From Candidatus Parvarchaeota archaeon (GTDB taxonomy: Archaea > Nanobdellota > Nanobdellia > Parvarchaeales > Parvarchaeaceae), in assembly GCA_023380615.1 (NCBI GenBank), contig JAMCRO010000009.1, positions 1-37,736 on the forward strand: 37,736 nucleotides of DNA. The letters are read 5' to 3'. Of the stretch, positions 8,150 to 15,783 are shown piece by piece. Position 1 is the stretch's first letter, and every line of letters starts with the position of its first letter. The position numbers and the translations under genes are program-made. The notes beneath the pieces were generated by a model. It was not told the origin of the DNA. It saw only the letters and a list, made by a program, of their open reading frames with translations, and did no database searches.

Positions 8150-8545
8150 ATGGAAAAAAGCGTAAGGGAACTTACCGAAGTCGCAAAGAACTTCATAAAC
8201 GAAAGGGATTGGAGGCAGTTCCAGACTTCAAAGGATATAGCAGAGGACATTTCCGTAGAAGCGAATGAATTGTTGGAATTGTTTTTATGGAAAGACGGGA
8301 AAGAAATGGACAGGAAAACAATGGAAGACAAGGAATTACTGCAAAAAATAAAGAACGAAACAGCGGACGTTTTATTCGGCTGTTTAGCCATTTCTGATCA
8401 CTTGAATTTTGATTTGGAAGAAGCGTTTCTTTCAAAGATGAAGCAGTTGGAGAAAAGATACGACAAAGAGCAGGTAAAGGGCAAGTCAGTAAAAATAGAC
8501 GAAAAGGAATGGCTGGAAAAGCAGCAGGGCAAAACTGAATTTTAA
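8150..8545 (+). CDS. MazG-like nucleotide pyrophosphohydrolase
   Basis: 131 residues matching the all-alpha NTP pyrophosphohydrolase fold of the dCTPase/RS21-C6 MazG-like branch. SKDIAEDISVEANELLELFLW carries the first acidic metal-binding helix (pattern E-x2-E) and NETADVLFGCLAISD the second (E-x3-D). These enzymes hydrolyse dNTPs or modified NTPs to the monophosphate and pyrophosphate, which cleans the nucleotide pool. I chose the ATG at 8150 over a GTG six codons earlier because the protein then starts at the conserved helix and a CATAAAAAG element lies about 30 bp upstream. The HerA-like ATPase and XPD genes follow on the same strand, but each seems to have its own promoter. Confidence 0.8.
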   Translation: MEKSVRELTEVAKNFINERDWRQFQTSKDIAEDISVEANELLELFLWKDGKEMDRKTMEDKELLQKIKNETADVLFGCLAISDHLNFDLEEAFLSKMKQLEKRYDKEQVKGKSVKIDEKEWLEKQQGKTEF

Positions 8546-8641
8546 TCCTCGTTTGTTAGTATCCCTTCTGTAAAGTCAGCGTAGTTTCATACTCAATTAA
8601 AGGTAGCAAATGATTTTATTTACACAGTCTTATCATATACT

Positions 8642-9955
8642 ATGCCTTACAGCGTAGTAATTGGTAGAAACGAGAAAGACCACAAGGATTACGGTGATTT
8701 AGCCACTACATTGATAGGAAAGCAATACATAACAATGGGCAACGTAGTGAGCTTGGGAAATAACATAATGCTTGATGCATTAAGGCCGCATGTTGTCTTA
8801 ATAGCGGGAAAAAGAGGCTCGGGAAAAAGCTATACTATGGGGGTCATAGCAGAGGGTTTGGCTTCATTAGAGGAAGACACTGCAAACAGCATCACCTCAT
8901 TGATAATAGACACTATGGGCATATACTGGACGATGAAGAACCCGAATTACAAGGAAGCAGATCTGTTAAAGCAGTGGGGCTACCAGCCGACAGCTTTCAA
9001 AAACATAAACGTATTCGTTCCAAAGGGTGCTTTTGACAGGGTAAAGGAAGAAAACGTGGAGATGGCCGACTATCCATTTTCAATCTCCGCAAATGAGCTT
9101 TCAACTAGTGACTGGTGCGATATCTTCGGCTTTTCGATAAACGACGAATACGGCATACTGATTAACCAGGTATTGGAAGCACTGGAAGAAGACAAGCGGC
9201 CGTATGACTTAAAGGACATAATAGAAAACATAAATTCGCAGGTAACTACCTCCGATACCGTAAAAGAAGCGGTAAAGGAAAGGTTTGAGTCCGCTTTGGG
9301 ATGGGGCTTGTTTGAAAAGGAAGGAACAAAGATAGAGGATCTTCTTGTTCCTGGATACATAAACATCTTGGACATAAGCCTTTACGCCCATTCCTTGGGA
9401 GAATTCAGCTTGAGAGCTTTGGTTATAGGCTTGCTGTCTCAGAAGATACTGGAAATAAGAACGAAGCAGAGAAGGATAGAGGAATTGAATGAAATAAATT
9501 CAACGGAAATAACGGAAGAAGAGAAGAAAAAGACCATACCGATAGTTTGGATGTTCATAGACGAAGTTCATGAGTTCCTTCCGGCAAACAGCACAACTGC
9601 GGCAACTGCTTCATTATCAAGGGTAATAAAAGAAGGAAGGCAGCCTGGCATAGGCTTAGTAATAGCAACACAGCAACCTGGAAAATTAGACACGGACATA
9701 ATAACACAGTCTGATATCATAATATCGCAGCATGTAACCGCAAAATTGGACATAGATGCTTTGAACACAGTAATGCAAACATATATGTCCTCTGACATTC
9801 GAAAGTACCTAGTAGACCTGCCGAGATTGCCTGGTGCATGCATAATACTTGACGACAATTCCGAGAGAATATACCCTGTTCAGATAAGGCCTAGGCTGAC
9901 ATGGCACGGGGGAGAAACCCCCAGGTCAATAAGCAAAAAAGCACAGAACAAATAG
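8642..9955 (+). CDS. HerA-like (DUF87) P-loop ATPase
   Basis: 437 residues of the HerA/FtsK-type ATPase class. Walker A is GKRGSGKS (residues 56-63), followed by YTMGVIAEGL. Walker B is WMFIDEVHEF with D307-E308. A sensor-like region IGLVIATQQPGKLD follows, and LPRLPGACIIL lies near the C-terminus. These features match the archaeal DUF87 family related to the hexameric translocase HerA. It is shorter than typical HerA (about 500 residues), and no NurA nuclease is adjacent, so HerA-NurA end resection should not be assumed. TTTTATTTA at about 8612-8620 serves as TATA. The membrane-protein gene starts 9 nt after its stop, suggesting co-transcription. Confidence 0.8.
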   Translation: MPYSVVIGRNEKDHKDYGDLATTLIGKQYITMGNVVSLGNNIMLDALRPHVVLIAGKRGSGKSYTMGVIAEGLASLEEDTANSITSLIIDTMGIYWTMKNPNYKEADLLKQWGYQPTAFKNINVFVPKGAFDRVKEENVEMADYPFSISANELSTSDWCDIFGFSINDEYGILINQVLEALEEDKRPYDLKDIIENINSQVTTSDTVKEAVKERFESALGWGLFEKEGTKIEDLLVPGYINILDISLYAHSLGEFSLRALVIGLLSQKILEIRTKQRRIEELNEINSTEITEEEKKKTIPIVWMFIDEVHEFLPANSTTAATASLSRVIKEGRQPGIGLVIATQQPGKLDTDIITQSDIIISQHVTAKLDIDALNTVMQTYMSSDIRKYLVDLPRLPGACIILDDNSERIYPVQIRPRLTWHGGETPRSISKKAQNK

Positions 9956-9964
9956 AAAGAACAA

Positions 9965-10843
9965 ATGGAAAAGTATTACATTTTTGGGATAATAGCTGCG
10001 GTTGCCGTTTTTGCATTTGTCTTATTGCTTTTCGGTGTAGGAAAAAGCAGCCTTCCAAACAAAAGCGTGCCTTTGCAGGCATACGGCATTGCAAATTCAT
10101 CGCTGAAAAGTGCAGTCTATAATGACATTATTGGATTGCAGACCTATCAAAATGCAATACCGAATGGCAAACAATTGCTTTACAGCGTAAATTACAGCCT
10201 TTCAACCTCTGCTTCATTGTCAAACGGCAGCGGATCAAACAGCACGGAAAATGCAAAAGGGCACATACAAATGTTTCATGGACTAAACAGTAATTCAGAG
10301 GCATTTTCTAATTTTACAATATCCGTTCCATTGTCTTCAGGAATAGGTTATAACTTGACCTCTCTTTCATATGTTTTTGCCATTGGAAACAACACGGATT
10401 TGTGTTCAGGCTCTTCATCTACATTGGGAAAAGTGTCTTGCGGATCATTGAATCAAAGCATAGAAACCTTGGATTCAGGACTTTTTGAATCCCTAAATAT
10501 TAGCAGGATTTCATTGCTTGAAGCTTATAATACGACATACGATGGTTATCCCTGTCTGTTCACGGTTTCCACTTTTGCAATAGCTATAAACAGCAGCAAC
10601 AGTTCACTGATTGCAGGCAAAACGGGAAAAGAGGTTTTATCCGGAATATCAACAAGCTGCTTTTACAGAGACTACAACATAACTGTTTTAAACAGCCTGG
10701 CTGCAGATCTTTCGGTTTCAATGGAAATAAACGGGACTAACTTTACCTCAACGTCTTTTATCAGCTATAATGAATCACTGTCAAAAATAAGCAATTTCAA
10801 CTATGATATAAATCAGAACAGCCTTCCAAACAAAAGCATCTGA
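9965..10843 (+). CDS. Membrane-anchored Ser/Asn-rich ectodomain protein with terminal repeat
   Basis: 292 residues. An N-terminal membrane segment (about 5-24, YIFGIIAAVAVFAFVLLLFG) is followed by an outward-facing domain rich in Ser and Asn with about a dozen N-x-S/T sequons and several Cys likely to form disulfides. I do not recognise the fold. SLPNKS occurs just after the membrane anchor (residues 29-34) and again at the very C-terminus. Both copies are encoded by the same 19-bp sequence in the same codon phase. The gene lies 9 nt after the HerA-like gene and 48 nt before XPD; the link to DNA repair is probably positional only. Confidence 0.66.
   Translation: MEKYYIFGIIAAVAVFAFVLLLFGVGKSSLPNKSVPLQAYGIANSSLKSAVYNDIIGLQTYQNAIPNGKQLLYSVNYSLSTSASLSNGSGSNSTENAKGHIQMFHGLNSNSEAFSNFTISVPLSSGIGYNLTSLSYVFAIGNNTDLCSGSSSTLGKVSCGSLNQSIETLDSGLFESLNISRISLLEAYNTTYDGYPCLFTVSTFAIAINSSNSSLIAGKTGKEVLSGISTSCFYRDYNITVLNSLAADLSVSMEINGTNFTSTSFISYNESLSKISNFNYDINQNSLPNKSI
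10048..10066 (+). repeat. 19-bp direct repeat, copy 1 (anchor-proximal)
   Basis: CAGCCTTCCAAACAAAAGC, identical to the copy at 10819-10837. Both lie in codon phase 2 of the same gene, 771 bp apart (257 codons). Recombination between them would delete the ectodomain in frame and leave a 35-residue membrane peptide. Confidence 0.9.
10819..10837 (+). repeat. 19-bp direct repeat, copy 2 (C-terminal)
   Basis: Identical to 10048-10066 and ending one codon before the stop. The flanking bases differ (GCAG versus AACAG on the left), so identity stops sharply at 19 bp. Confidence 0.9.
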
Positions 10844-10891
10844 AACAAAACGTTTTATGGATGCGAATGCATCTTAGTATTTGGTAAAAGT

Positions 10892-12658
10892 ATGATTTCA
10901 TTTCCTTTCAAATCAATGAGAAGCGGGCAGAGAGATATAGCCGAAGCAGTTGAAAAAACCGTAAAGGAAAGGGGAAAGCTAATAATACAGGCTTCAACTG
11001 GAATGGGGAAAACGGCAGCGGTTCTGTATGCCGCAGTAAAAGCCGCAAAGGAAAACAATCTTAAGGTTTTGTTCCTTACAGCAAAGCACACGCATCAAAA
11101 CATTGTGTATGACACAATGAAGAGGATAAACGAGTCTTCCTCTGAAAATGTTAGTTTTGCAGGCATAAACGGGAAAAGGTCCATGTGCCTTTTTGAGAAC
11201 AGCGTTGAGCCTTCGTTGTTCATAGAATTCTGCAGAGCAGTACGGGAGCAGAACATGTGTGATTTCTACAGCAATACGTTTACAAAAAGCAAGGACGTTA
11301 AGCCGGCAGTCATAGAAGCATTGTCTGGAAACATTTCGGATCCAAAAAGCGTGATGGAGACTGCAAGGGAGTTTGAGCTTTGCCCTTATGAGCTTTCGCT
11401 TCTTAATGCAAAGCAGTCTACAGTTGTGGTTGCAAACTACTCGCATGCCTTTGATCAGAGCATAGCTCTGGGCTTTACTATAAGAACCGGGATAGATCCC
11501 GGAAATACCATTTTAGTGGTTGACGAGGCGCACAATTTGCCGGCAAAGATACTGGACATGAACTCCTTTTCCATATCGCAGAGAAACCTTGAGAAGGCTT
11601 ATTCCGAAGCAAATCTAGCAGGCTACAATGACATTGCCGTGAAGATAGACAAAATAATAGCGGAAATAAGAAACGTTACACATGAAAGTATAGTAGACAT
11701 AAGGGGAATATTCAGTGAAGCTGATTTAGACAAAATGGAAGACATAGTAAAATTCCATGAAAAGGGGTACAACATACCTGCAGCGTTTATGCTGAAGAAT
11801 TTTACAGAAAAACTGCTTTCCGCCAAGGAAGAGGACATAATCTACGTTTCAATAGACGAGAAAGGAAGAAGAATAAACGTAAATTCACTGGATCCCGCAG
11901 ATTACTCAAAAGGCGTTATAGATTCCTTTTACTCAACCATATTAATGAGCGGAACATTCCGGCCGATAGAGATGTTTTCAAATCTCTTAGGTTTAGAGAA
12001 TCACGAAAGCCTGGAAGTAAAAGGGGATGCCGTAATTGACAATAGGCTTATGATAATAGACAAAGAAGTTACGTCTAGATTTTCAGCACGGGAGGAGCAA
12101 TACTCTAGAATAGCGGATTCCATAAATGACATGATGGAAAAAGCAAAGTACAACATGATATTTTTCTTCCCTTCCTATTCTTTCATGGACAGAATTTACT
12201 CGCTGATAAACGAAAAGGGGAGGATAATAAAGGAAGAGCAGAAGATGGAGAGGGAAAGGAAAAATGAGATAATGGAAAAGCTCTCTCTTTCAAGCTCCGT
12301 TCTGTTTGCAGTAATGAACGGTAATTTCTCCGAAAGCATAGGAATAAAGAACAACATGATAAAGCTGATAGGTATAGTCGGCGTTCCGTTTGAGCCGCCA
12401 TCAATAAAGCTAAGGGCAATGCAGATCTACTATGACAAAAAGATGGGCAACGGATTTGAGTATGCGCAGGTCCTTCCCACAATGATAAAGGTCATGCAGG
12501 CTGCCGGCCGAGGTATAAGGTCAAAGAACGACAAGTGTGCAATAGTGTTGATGGATTCAAGGTATGATACCCCCATATTCAAGAAATATCTGCCGAATGA
12601 CACAATTGCTGTTGATAGTGACACAATCTCCGTAATAAGGGAAAAAGGTTTTGCCTAA
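10892..12658 (+). CDS. XPD/Rad3-family Fe-S DNA helicase
   Basis: 588 residues, a superfamily 2 5'-3' helicase of the XPD/DinG type. Motif I is ASTGMGKT (34-41), motif II is DEAH (211-214), and the C-terminal motif VI is QAAGRGIRS. Between motifs Ia and II lie four Cys that fit the [4Fe-4S] cluster: C99 (KRSMCLF), C114 (EFCRA), C123 (NMCDF) and C164 (FELCPYE). The length agrees with archaeal XPD. The protein unwinds DNA, with roles proposed in repair or replication-fork maintenance. It is convergent with the tRNA-binding-domain gene, and the two coding ends overlap by 4 bp. Confidence 0.92.
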   Translation: MISFPFKSMRSGQRDIAEAVEKTVKERGKLIIQASTGMGKTAAVLYAAVKAAKENNLKVLFLTAKHTHQNIVYDTMKRINESSSENVSFAGINGKRSMCLFENSVEPSLFIEFCRAVREQNMCDFYSNTFTKSKDVKPAVIEALSGNISDPKSVMETAREFELCPYELSLLNAKQSTVVVANYSHAFDQSIALGFTIRTGIDPGNTILVVDEAHNLPAKILDMNSFSISQRNLEKAYSEANLAGYNDIAVKIDKIIAEIRNVTHESIVDIRGIFSEADLDKMEDIVKFHEKGYNIPAAFMLKNFTEKLLSAKEEDIIYVSIDEKGRRINVNSLDPADYSKGVIDSFYSTILMSGTFRPIEMFSNLLGLENHESLEVKGDAVIDNRLMIIDKEVTSRFSAREEQYSRIADSINDMMEKAKYNMIFFFPSYSFMDRIYSLINEKGRIIKEEQKMERERKNEIMEKLSLSSSVLFAVMNGNFSESIGIKNNMIKLIGIVGVPFEPPSIKLRAMQIYYDKKMGNGFEYAQVLPTMIKVMQAAGRGIRSKNDKCAIVLMDSRYDTPIFKKYLPNDTIAVDSDTISVIREKGFA

Positions 12659-12990
12659 GATATATAACTGCCTTCCTTTATGTCCTTGTCAACGGTTAAA
12701 AGCGAAAGGTTTCCTTCGTCATCGGAAGCAGCCAAAAGCATGCCTTGAGACTGCAGGCCCATAAGCATTGCCGGTTTTAAATTGTCGATTATTATTATCT
12801 TTTTTCCGATTAAGTCGCTGCTTTTGTATTCCTTTCGTATGCCGCTTAGAATTGTTTTTTCCCTGTCACCCAAAGAAACCCTTATTTTTATCAGCTTGCT
12901 GCTTTTTTCCACGTCTTCCGCTTCAAGTATCTTTCCAACCTTAAGGTCAAGCTTCCTGAAAAGGTCAATGTCTATTTCTTCCTTTGTCAC
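12655..12990 (-). CDS. Standalone tRNA-binding domain (Trbp111/MetRS-beta type)
   Basis: 111 residues forming one OB-fold tRNA-binding domain as in Trbp111, EMAPII and the C-terminus of MetRS. Typical stretches are FRKLDLKVGKILEAEDVEKSSKLIKIRVSLG, TILSGIRK and NLKPAMLMGLQSQGMLLAA. Such proteins bind the tRNA elbow as dimers. In some archaea a free version partners MetRS, which is not in this window. Translation starts at GTG (12988-12990), 1 nt after the stop of the upstream coiled-coil gene, whose final codons GAGGAG can act as a ribosome binding site. The two are almost certainly translationally coupled. The gene overlaps the 3' end of xpd by 4 bp. Confidence 0.88.
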   Translation of the reverse strand: MTKEEIDIDLFRKLDLKVGKILEAEDVEKSSKLIKIRVSLGDREKTILSGIRKEYKSSDLIGKKIIIIDNLKPAMLMGLQSQGMLLAASDDEGNLSLLTVDKDIKEGSYIS

Positions 12991-12991
12991 T

Positions 12992-13501
12992 TTACTCCTC
13001 TACGTTTGAAAGATAAGCCGACATCCTTTCGACCATTTTTCTCATGTCTTGTATAAGAAGGTTGTAATTCTTCACGTATTCCCTTTGAGTATCCAATGCC
13101 CTAGAGTAATTCTCCAGGTCAGTCTGTGACTGTGTTATCCTTTTCTCTAATTCTTTTATGTCATCAAGTACTTTTTTGAAGTCGCTCATTTTTATGAAGG
13201 CAATTGATTTGCTGTTCGATTCTAGTCTTAAAGCATCCAATACGCTTATCCCCCCAGACCTGACTGGCTGGAGGTTAATGTCAGGAATCTTTACGCTTGG
13301 GACTGGTATAAGAGGAATTGAATAAGCAGGTTTTTGAGGCTGCTGGCCAGCTTGTACCTGTGATTGCGTTGCAGTGTTTTGAGCTGAGGTATTTTGTGGA
13401 TTAACATTTTGAGCAGTATTTTCAGGTGCAACAGGCTTAAGGTTGCTTTCCTTGTAATAAGGATTTACAGGTTCTTCCTTTTTCTTTTTGAAAAGTGCCA
13501 T
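12992..13501 (-). CDS. Hypothetical coiled-coil protein with disordered N-terminus
   Basis: 169 residues, no family recognised. Residues 1-75 are a basic start (MALFKKKKEE) followed by a Gln/Asn/Thr/Pro-rich, probably disordered linker. Residues 80-105 (RSGGISVLDALRLESNSKSIAFIKMSDF) look ordered, and 105-165 form a long amphipathic helix likely to be a coiled coil. There is no membrane segment. The tight coupling to the tRNA-binding-domain gene suggests a related job or a physical complex, but that is inference. A TTTTATATA on the minus strand (13531-13522) lies about 25 bp before the ATG, which supports the start and a leaderless mRNA. Confidence 0.62.
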   Translation of the reverse strand: MALFKKKKEEPVNPYYKESNLKPVAPENTAQNVNPQNTSAQNTATQSQVQAGQQPQKPAYSIPLIPVPSVKIPDINLQPVRSGGISVLDALRLESNSKSIAFIKMSDFKKVLDDIKELEKRITQSQTDLENYSRALDTQREYVKNYNLLIQDMRKMVERMSAYLSNVEE

Positions 13502-13576
13502 ATTAATTAATTATTATACAGGTATATAAAAGTTTTAAGATTTTAAGCTTTTAATTGTAACATATCATAGATTAAT

Positions 13577-13744
13577 ATGCATTTAAAGGAAAAAGTCAAT
13601 GGGTTTGCAAACCTGCTTGTAATAGTATTTGCTGTTTTGTTTATAGCATTGCAGACAAGCCTTTTTGTCTCCACTGTACAGGTAAAAAGTAGCTTTAGAT
13701 GGCTTTTCAAAAGAATCCTTGCATTGAAGGCAGAGAAAGCATAA
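13577..13744 (+). CDS. Small single-pass membrane protein (55 aa)
   Basis: A short ORF from the ATG at 13577 to the TAA at 13742-13744. The product begins MHLKEKVNGFANLLVIVFAV. It has one strong hydrophobic segment (about residues 11-35) followed by a basic amphipathic tail (KSSFRWLFKRILALKAEKA). Polar start, uninterrupted hydrophobic stretch and positive C-terminal tail are what a small bitopic membrane protein looks like; a random ORF would not be expected to show this. A TTTTAATT at about 13549-13556 lies 24-28 bp upstream. The gene is divergent from the coiled-coil gene and ends 45 bp before tRNA-Gly. The function is unknown. Confidence 0.55.
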   Translation: MHLKEKVNGFANLLVIVFAVLFIALQTSLFVSTVQVKSSFRWLFKRILALKAEKA

Positions 13745-13789
13745 TATTTTAACTTCTGTTGCAAATAACTTATATGCTGCATACTAAAA

Positions 13790-13860
13790 GCGCCAATAGT
13801 CTAGCAGCATAACTCTGGCTTCCCAAGCCAGCGACCCGGGTGCGAATCCCGGTTGGCGCA
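13790..13860 (+). tRNA. tRNA-Gly(CCC)
   Basis: A 71-nt class I tRNA. The acceptor stem is GCGCCAA (13790-13796) with TTGGCGC (13853-13859) and discriminator A13860. The anticodon stem CTGGC/GCCAG encloses TTCCCAA, giving anticodon CCC. The T-arm loop is TGCGAAT. There is no intron and no encoded CCA. A TTATAT element lies about 20 bp upstream and T runs follow. Confidence 0.95.
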
Positions 13861-13980
13861 TTTTTTAGCGCTTTTTTGCCGTTAAATAGAGCTCAAGACA
13901 AAAATTTTATAATAGATATATTTGTTAATCATATGTCTTTATTATCTAAATATATAACTATCTTGTATCGCCGTTTAATT
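13861..13980. other. Intergenic spacer after tRNA-Gly
   Basis: 120 bp of AT-rich DNA. It begins with two T6 tracts separated by AGCGC, a plausible archaeal oligo-T terminator for the tRNA. An 18-codon ORF starts at about 13933 but has no distinguishing composition, so I do not call it. Confidence 0.4.
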
Positions 13981-14496
13981 CTAATTTAAAACCCTGTAAT
14001 GCAGCCTAACCTCATTCTTTGAGAACTTTTTCACCTGCAACAGTTCAAGCCTCTTTTCAAATTTTTCGTTTGCAAATATCGGTATGCCTTTTCCGAAAGC
14101 AATTGGTTCAACGTTGATGTAAAGCTCATTTACCAAACCTTCTTTCAAAAAGCTTGTGGCCAGTTTTCCTCCGGCCACCATGGCACTTTTGTATCCGTTG
14201 CTTTCTATGATTTTGATTATCTCTTTGGGTTTTTTATTAGCCATTATTACATTTTTCCATTCCTTTTTCAGCTTTATCTTGTGGCTTGTAACAACTATAT
14301 TAAAGCCGTCTAAAGGAAAATCATTGCTCTTTGAAGCCATGTTAAACGTGTTTCTTCCTATTACATTGACCTTGTACCTTTTAATCATCTTTAGGAAATC
14401 TGATCTGGCAAGCTCCGAGGAAAAATCACTGTTATCTAATCTAGCAATCATCCCATTGATTGAGACATGCATGTAAATTGCTACGTTGACTGACAT
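13981..14496 (-). CDS. RibD C-terminal/dihydrofolate-reductase-like protein
   Basis: 171 residues with the DHFR-like fold of the RibD C-terminal family. The start VNVAIYMHVSINGMIAR resembles the family's first strand and substrate loop. VNVIGRNTFNM and NIVVTSHK follow, and the NADPH glycine motif is AMVAGGKLATSFLKEGLVNELYINVEPIAFGKGIPIF. It should be an NADPH-dependent reductase of a pterin or pyrimidine-like substrate. The ATG follows directly on the folE stop (14497-14499) with no gap, so it is co-translated with GTP cyclohydrolase I. A pterin reductase, possibly a DHFR substitute, is therefore a better guess than riboflavin synthesis. Confidence 0.75.
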   Translation of the reverse strand: MSVNVAIYMHVSINGMIARLDNSDFSSELARSDFLKMIKRYKVNVIGRNTFNMASKSNDFPLDGFNIVVTSHKIKLKKEWKNVIMANKKPKEIIKIIESNGYKSAMVAGGKLATSFLKEGLVNELYINVEPIAFGKGIPIFANEKFEKRLELLQVKKFSKNEVRLHYRVLN

Positions 14497-15054
14497 CTAA
14501 CCCTCTAATAAAAGCTTTAGAGCCTCTTCTCTTGTTTCCTTGCTTTCCTTGAATACTCCTCGGATAGCGGAGCTCCTTGTTTCAGCGTTTCTTGACTTTA
14601 TCCCGCGCATTTCCATGCACATATGCCTTGCCTTTATTATGACTAAAACGCCCTTTGCTTTGACTTTTTCGCTAATGAAATCAGCTATTTCCTTTGTCAG
14701 TCTTTCCTGCACCTGCGGCTTAGATGCAAAGAATTTCGTTATCCTCGGGAACTTTGACAGGCCTAGGATCTCATCTCCAGGTATGTATGCTATTGAAACT
14801 GTTCCAAAGAAAGGCAGAAGATGGTGCTCGCACATTGAATAAAAGGGAATGTCCTTTACTGCTAAAATGTCGTTGTAACCGGGATTTTTGAACAGCGTTA
14901 TCTTAGGCTCATTGCCGTCATCCATCCCTGCAAATATTTCCTTGTATGATTTAGCAATCCTTTTTGGAGTATTCTTTAAAACTTCTGTATTTTCCTGAAT
15001 GCCTATTTCTTTTAGAACTTCCCTGAAAAGAGCTTCTATTTTATCCTCGTCCAT
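14497..15054 (-). CDS. folE: GTP cyclohydrolase I (FolE1 type)
   Basis: 185 residues. It converts GTP to 7,8-dihydroneopterin triphosphate, the first step to folate and pterins. The zinc ligands are visible as C75 and H78 in SMCEHHLLPFFG and C146 in ARHMCMEMRG. GLSKFPRITKFFASKPQVQERLT is the conserved helix, and KSRNAETRSSAIRG is the C-terminal signature. I chose the ATG at 15054 because the upstream alternative is TTG and a TATA-like ATTTTAATA lies about 27 bp before the ATG. Many archaea use the unrelated MptA/FolE2 enzyme, so this bacterial/eukaryal-type version is notable. It forms an operon with the DHFR-like gene. Confidence 0.92.
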   Translation of the reverse strand: MDEDKIEALFREVLKEIGIQENTEVLKNTPKRIAKSYKEIFAGMDDGNEPKITLFKNPGYNDILAVKDIPFYSMCEHHLLPFFGTVSIAYIPGDEILGLSKFPRITKFFASKPQVQERLTKEIADFISEKVKAKGVLVIIKARHMCMEMRGIKSRNAETRSSAIRGVFKESKETREEALKLLLEG

Positions 15055-15177
15055 TTTATTATAATGGAACTGCAAGTATTAAAATTATTATAAAACGTTC
15101 AAAACAAAATTATGCAAAAAATGGAAAACAAAGTAAATTGGTAAAATGTTAAATAGCTTGCTAATTTTAAATAAACA

Positions 15178-15606
15178 ATGGCAGAAGAGGAGATAGAATT
15201 GAAATGCACGATAGAATTGATGGGAAAGCCAAAGGAAGCTGTAATCGATTCTTTAAAGAAAATACTTTCAAACGTTGAAGAAAACGGAAAGAAATTAGAG
15301 ATCAAGGAGGAAAAATACGCAGAACCGAAGGAGGTAAAGGACGGCTTTTATTCCTCATTTGCAGACTTTAAGATTAAAGGAAATGTAGTAGATTTGTTCG
15401 GTTTTGTAATGGATTACGCTCCGTCTTCCATAGAGGTTTTAACTACAAAGGATACGAAGCTTTCTATAACGGATATGCAGGCCTTGTTAAACGATCTTTC
15501 AGGAAGGATGAATGAGATGGATCAGAGGCTTAAAATCTTTTCCGGCCAAACAATATTGCTTTCGCAGCAGTTAGAAGAATTAAAGAAGAAAATCGAGAAA
15601 AAGTAA
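15178..15606 (+). CDS. Hypothetical acidic protein with C-terminal coiled coil
   Basis: 142 residues; no family recognised. The first ~100 residues look like an alternating alpha/beta domain (IELKCTIELMGKPKEAVIDSLKKIL, then FYSSFADFKIKGNVVDLFGFVMDYAPSSIEVL). Residues 100-142 form a helical tail with heptad spacing (MQALLNDLSGRMNEMDQRLKIFS), probably a coiled coil ending in Lys. There is no signal or membrane segment. GTTAAATA at 15148-15155 is about 26 bp before the ATG, so it is probably a leaderless single gene. It lies just upstream of the S-layer gene but is separated from it by a strong promoter. Confidence 0.65.
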   Translation: MAEEEIELKCTIELMGKPKEAVIDSLKKILSNVEENGKKLEIKEEKYAEPKEVKDGFYSSFADFKIKGNVVDLFGFVMDYAPSSIEVLTTKDTKLSITDMQALLNDLSGRMNEMDQRLKIFSGQTILLSQQLEELKKKIEKK

Positions 15607-15689
15607 TTTCCTTTTCAGTTATTCAAACTTTGATGCAAGTAAAAAAATAAAAGTATTTTTCACTCAAAATTGGTAAAGAATAAAAATAG

Positions 15690-15783
15690 AAACCTTTTTA
15701 AATACCTAATTTATTAAATCGTTAAGGCATCAAAGCCTTAGACACTTAAAATAAGTTAAGTCCGAGTAAAATGTGAGGTAAAC
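15690..15783 (+). promoter_or_regulatory. S-layer gene promoter and structured 5' leader
   Basis: A strong TATA box (TTTTTAAATA, 15695-15704) predicts a transcription start near 15726. The leader would therefore be about 58 nt, in contrast to the leaderless neighbours. A hairpin TAAGGC-ATCAAA-GCCTTA (15723-15728/15735-15740) sits at the predicted 5' end, where it could protect the mRNA. A second weak hairpin CTTA-AAA-TAAG follows. The ribosome binding site GAGGT (15775-15779) is 4 nt before the ATG at 15784. Confidence 0.65.

Noticed and set aside
10994-11446. 150-codon ORF antisense to xpd
   Set aside because: It lies inside a conserved helicase gene and is Cys/His/Arg-rich, as expected of an antisense frame.
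13933-13989. 18-codon ORF after tRNA-Gly
   Set aside because: Short, with ordinary composition and no clear supporting signals.
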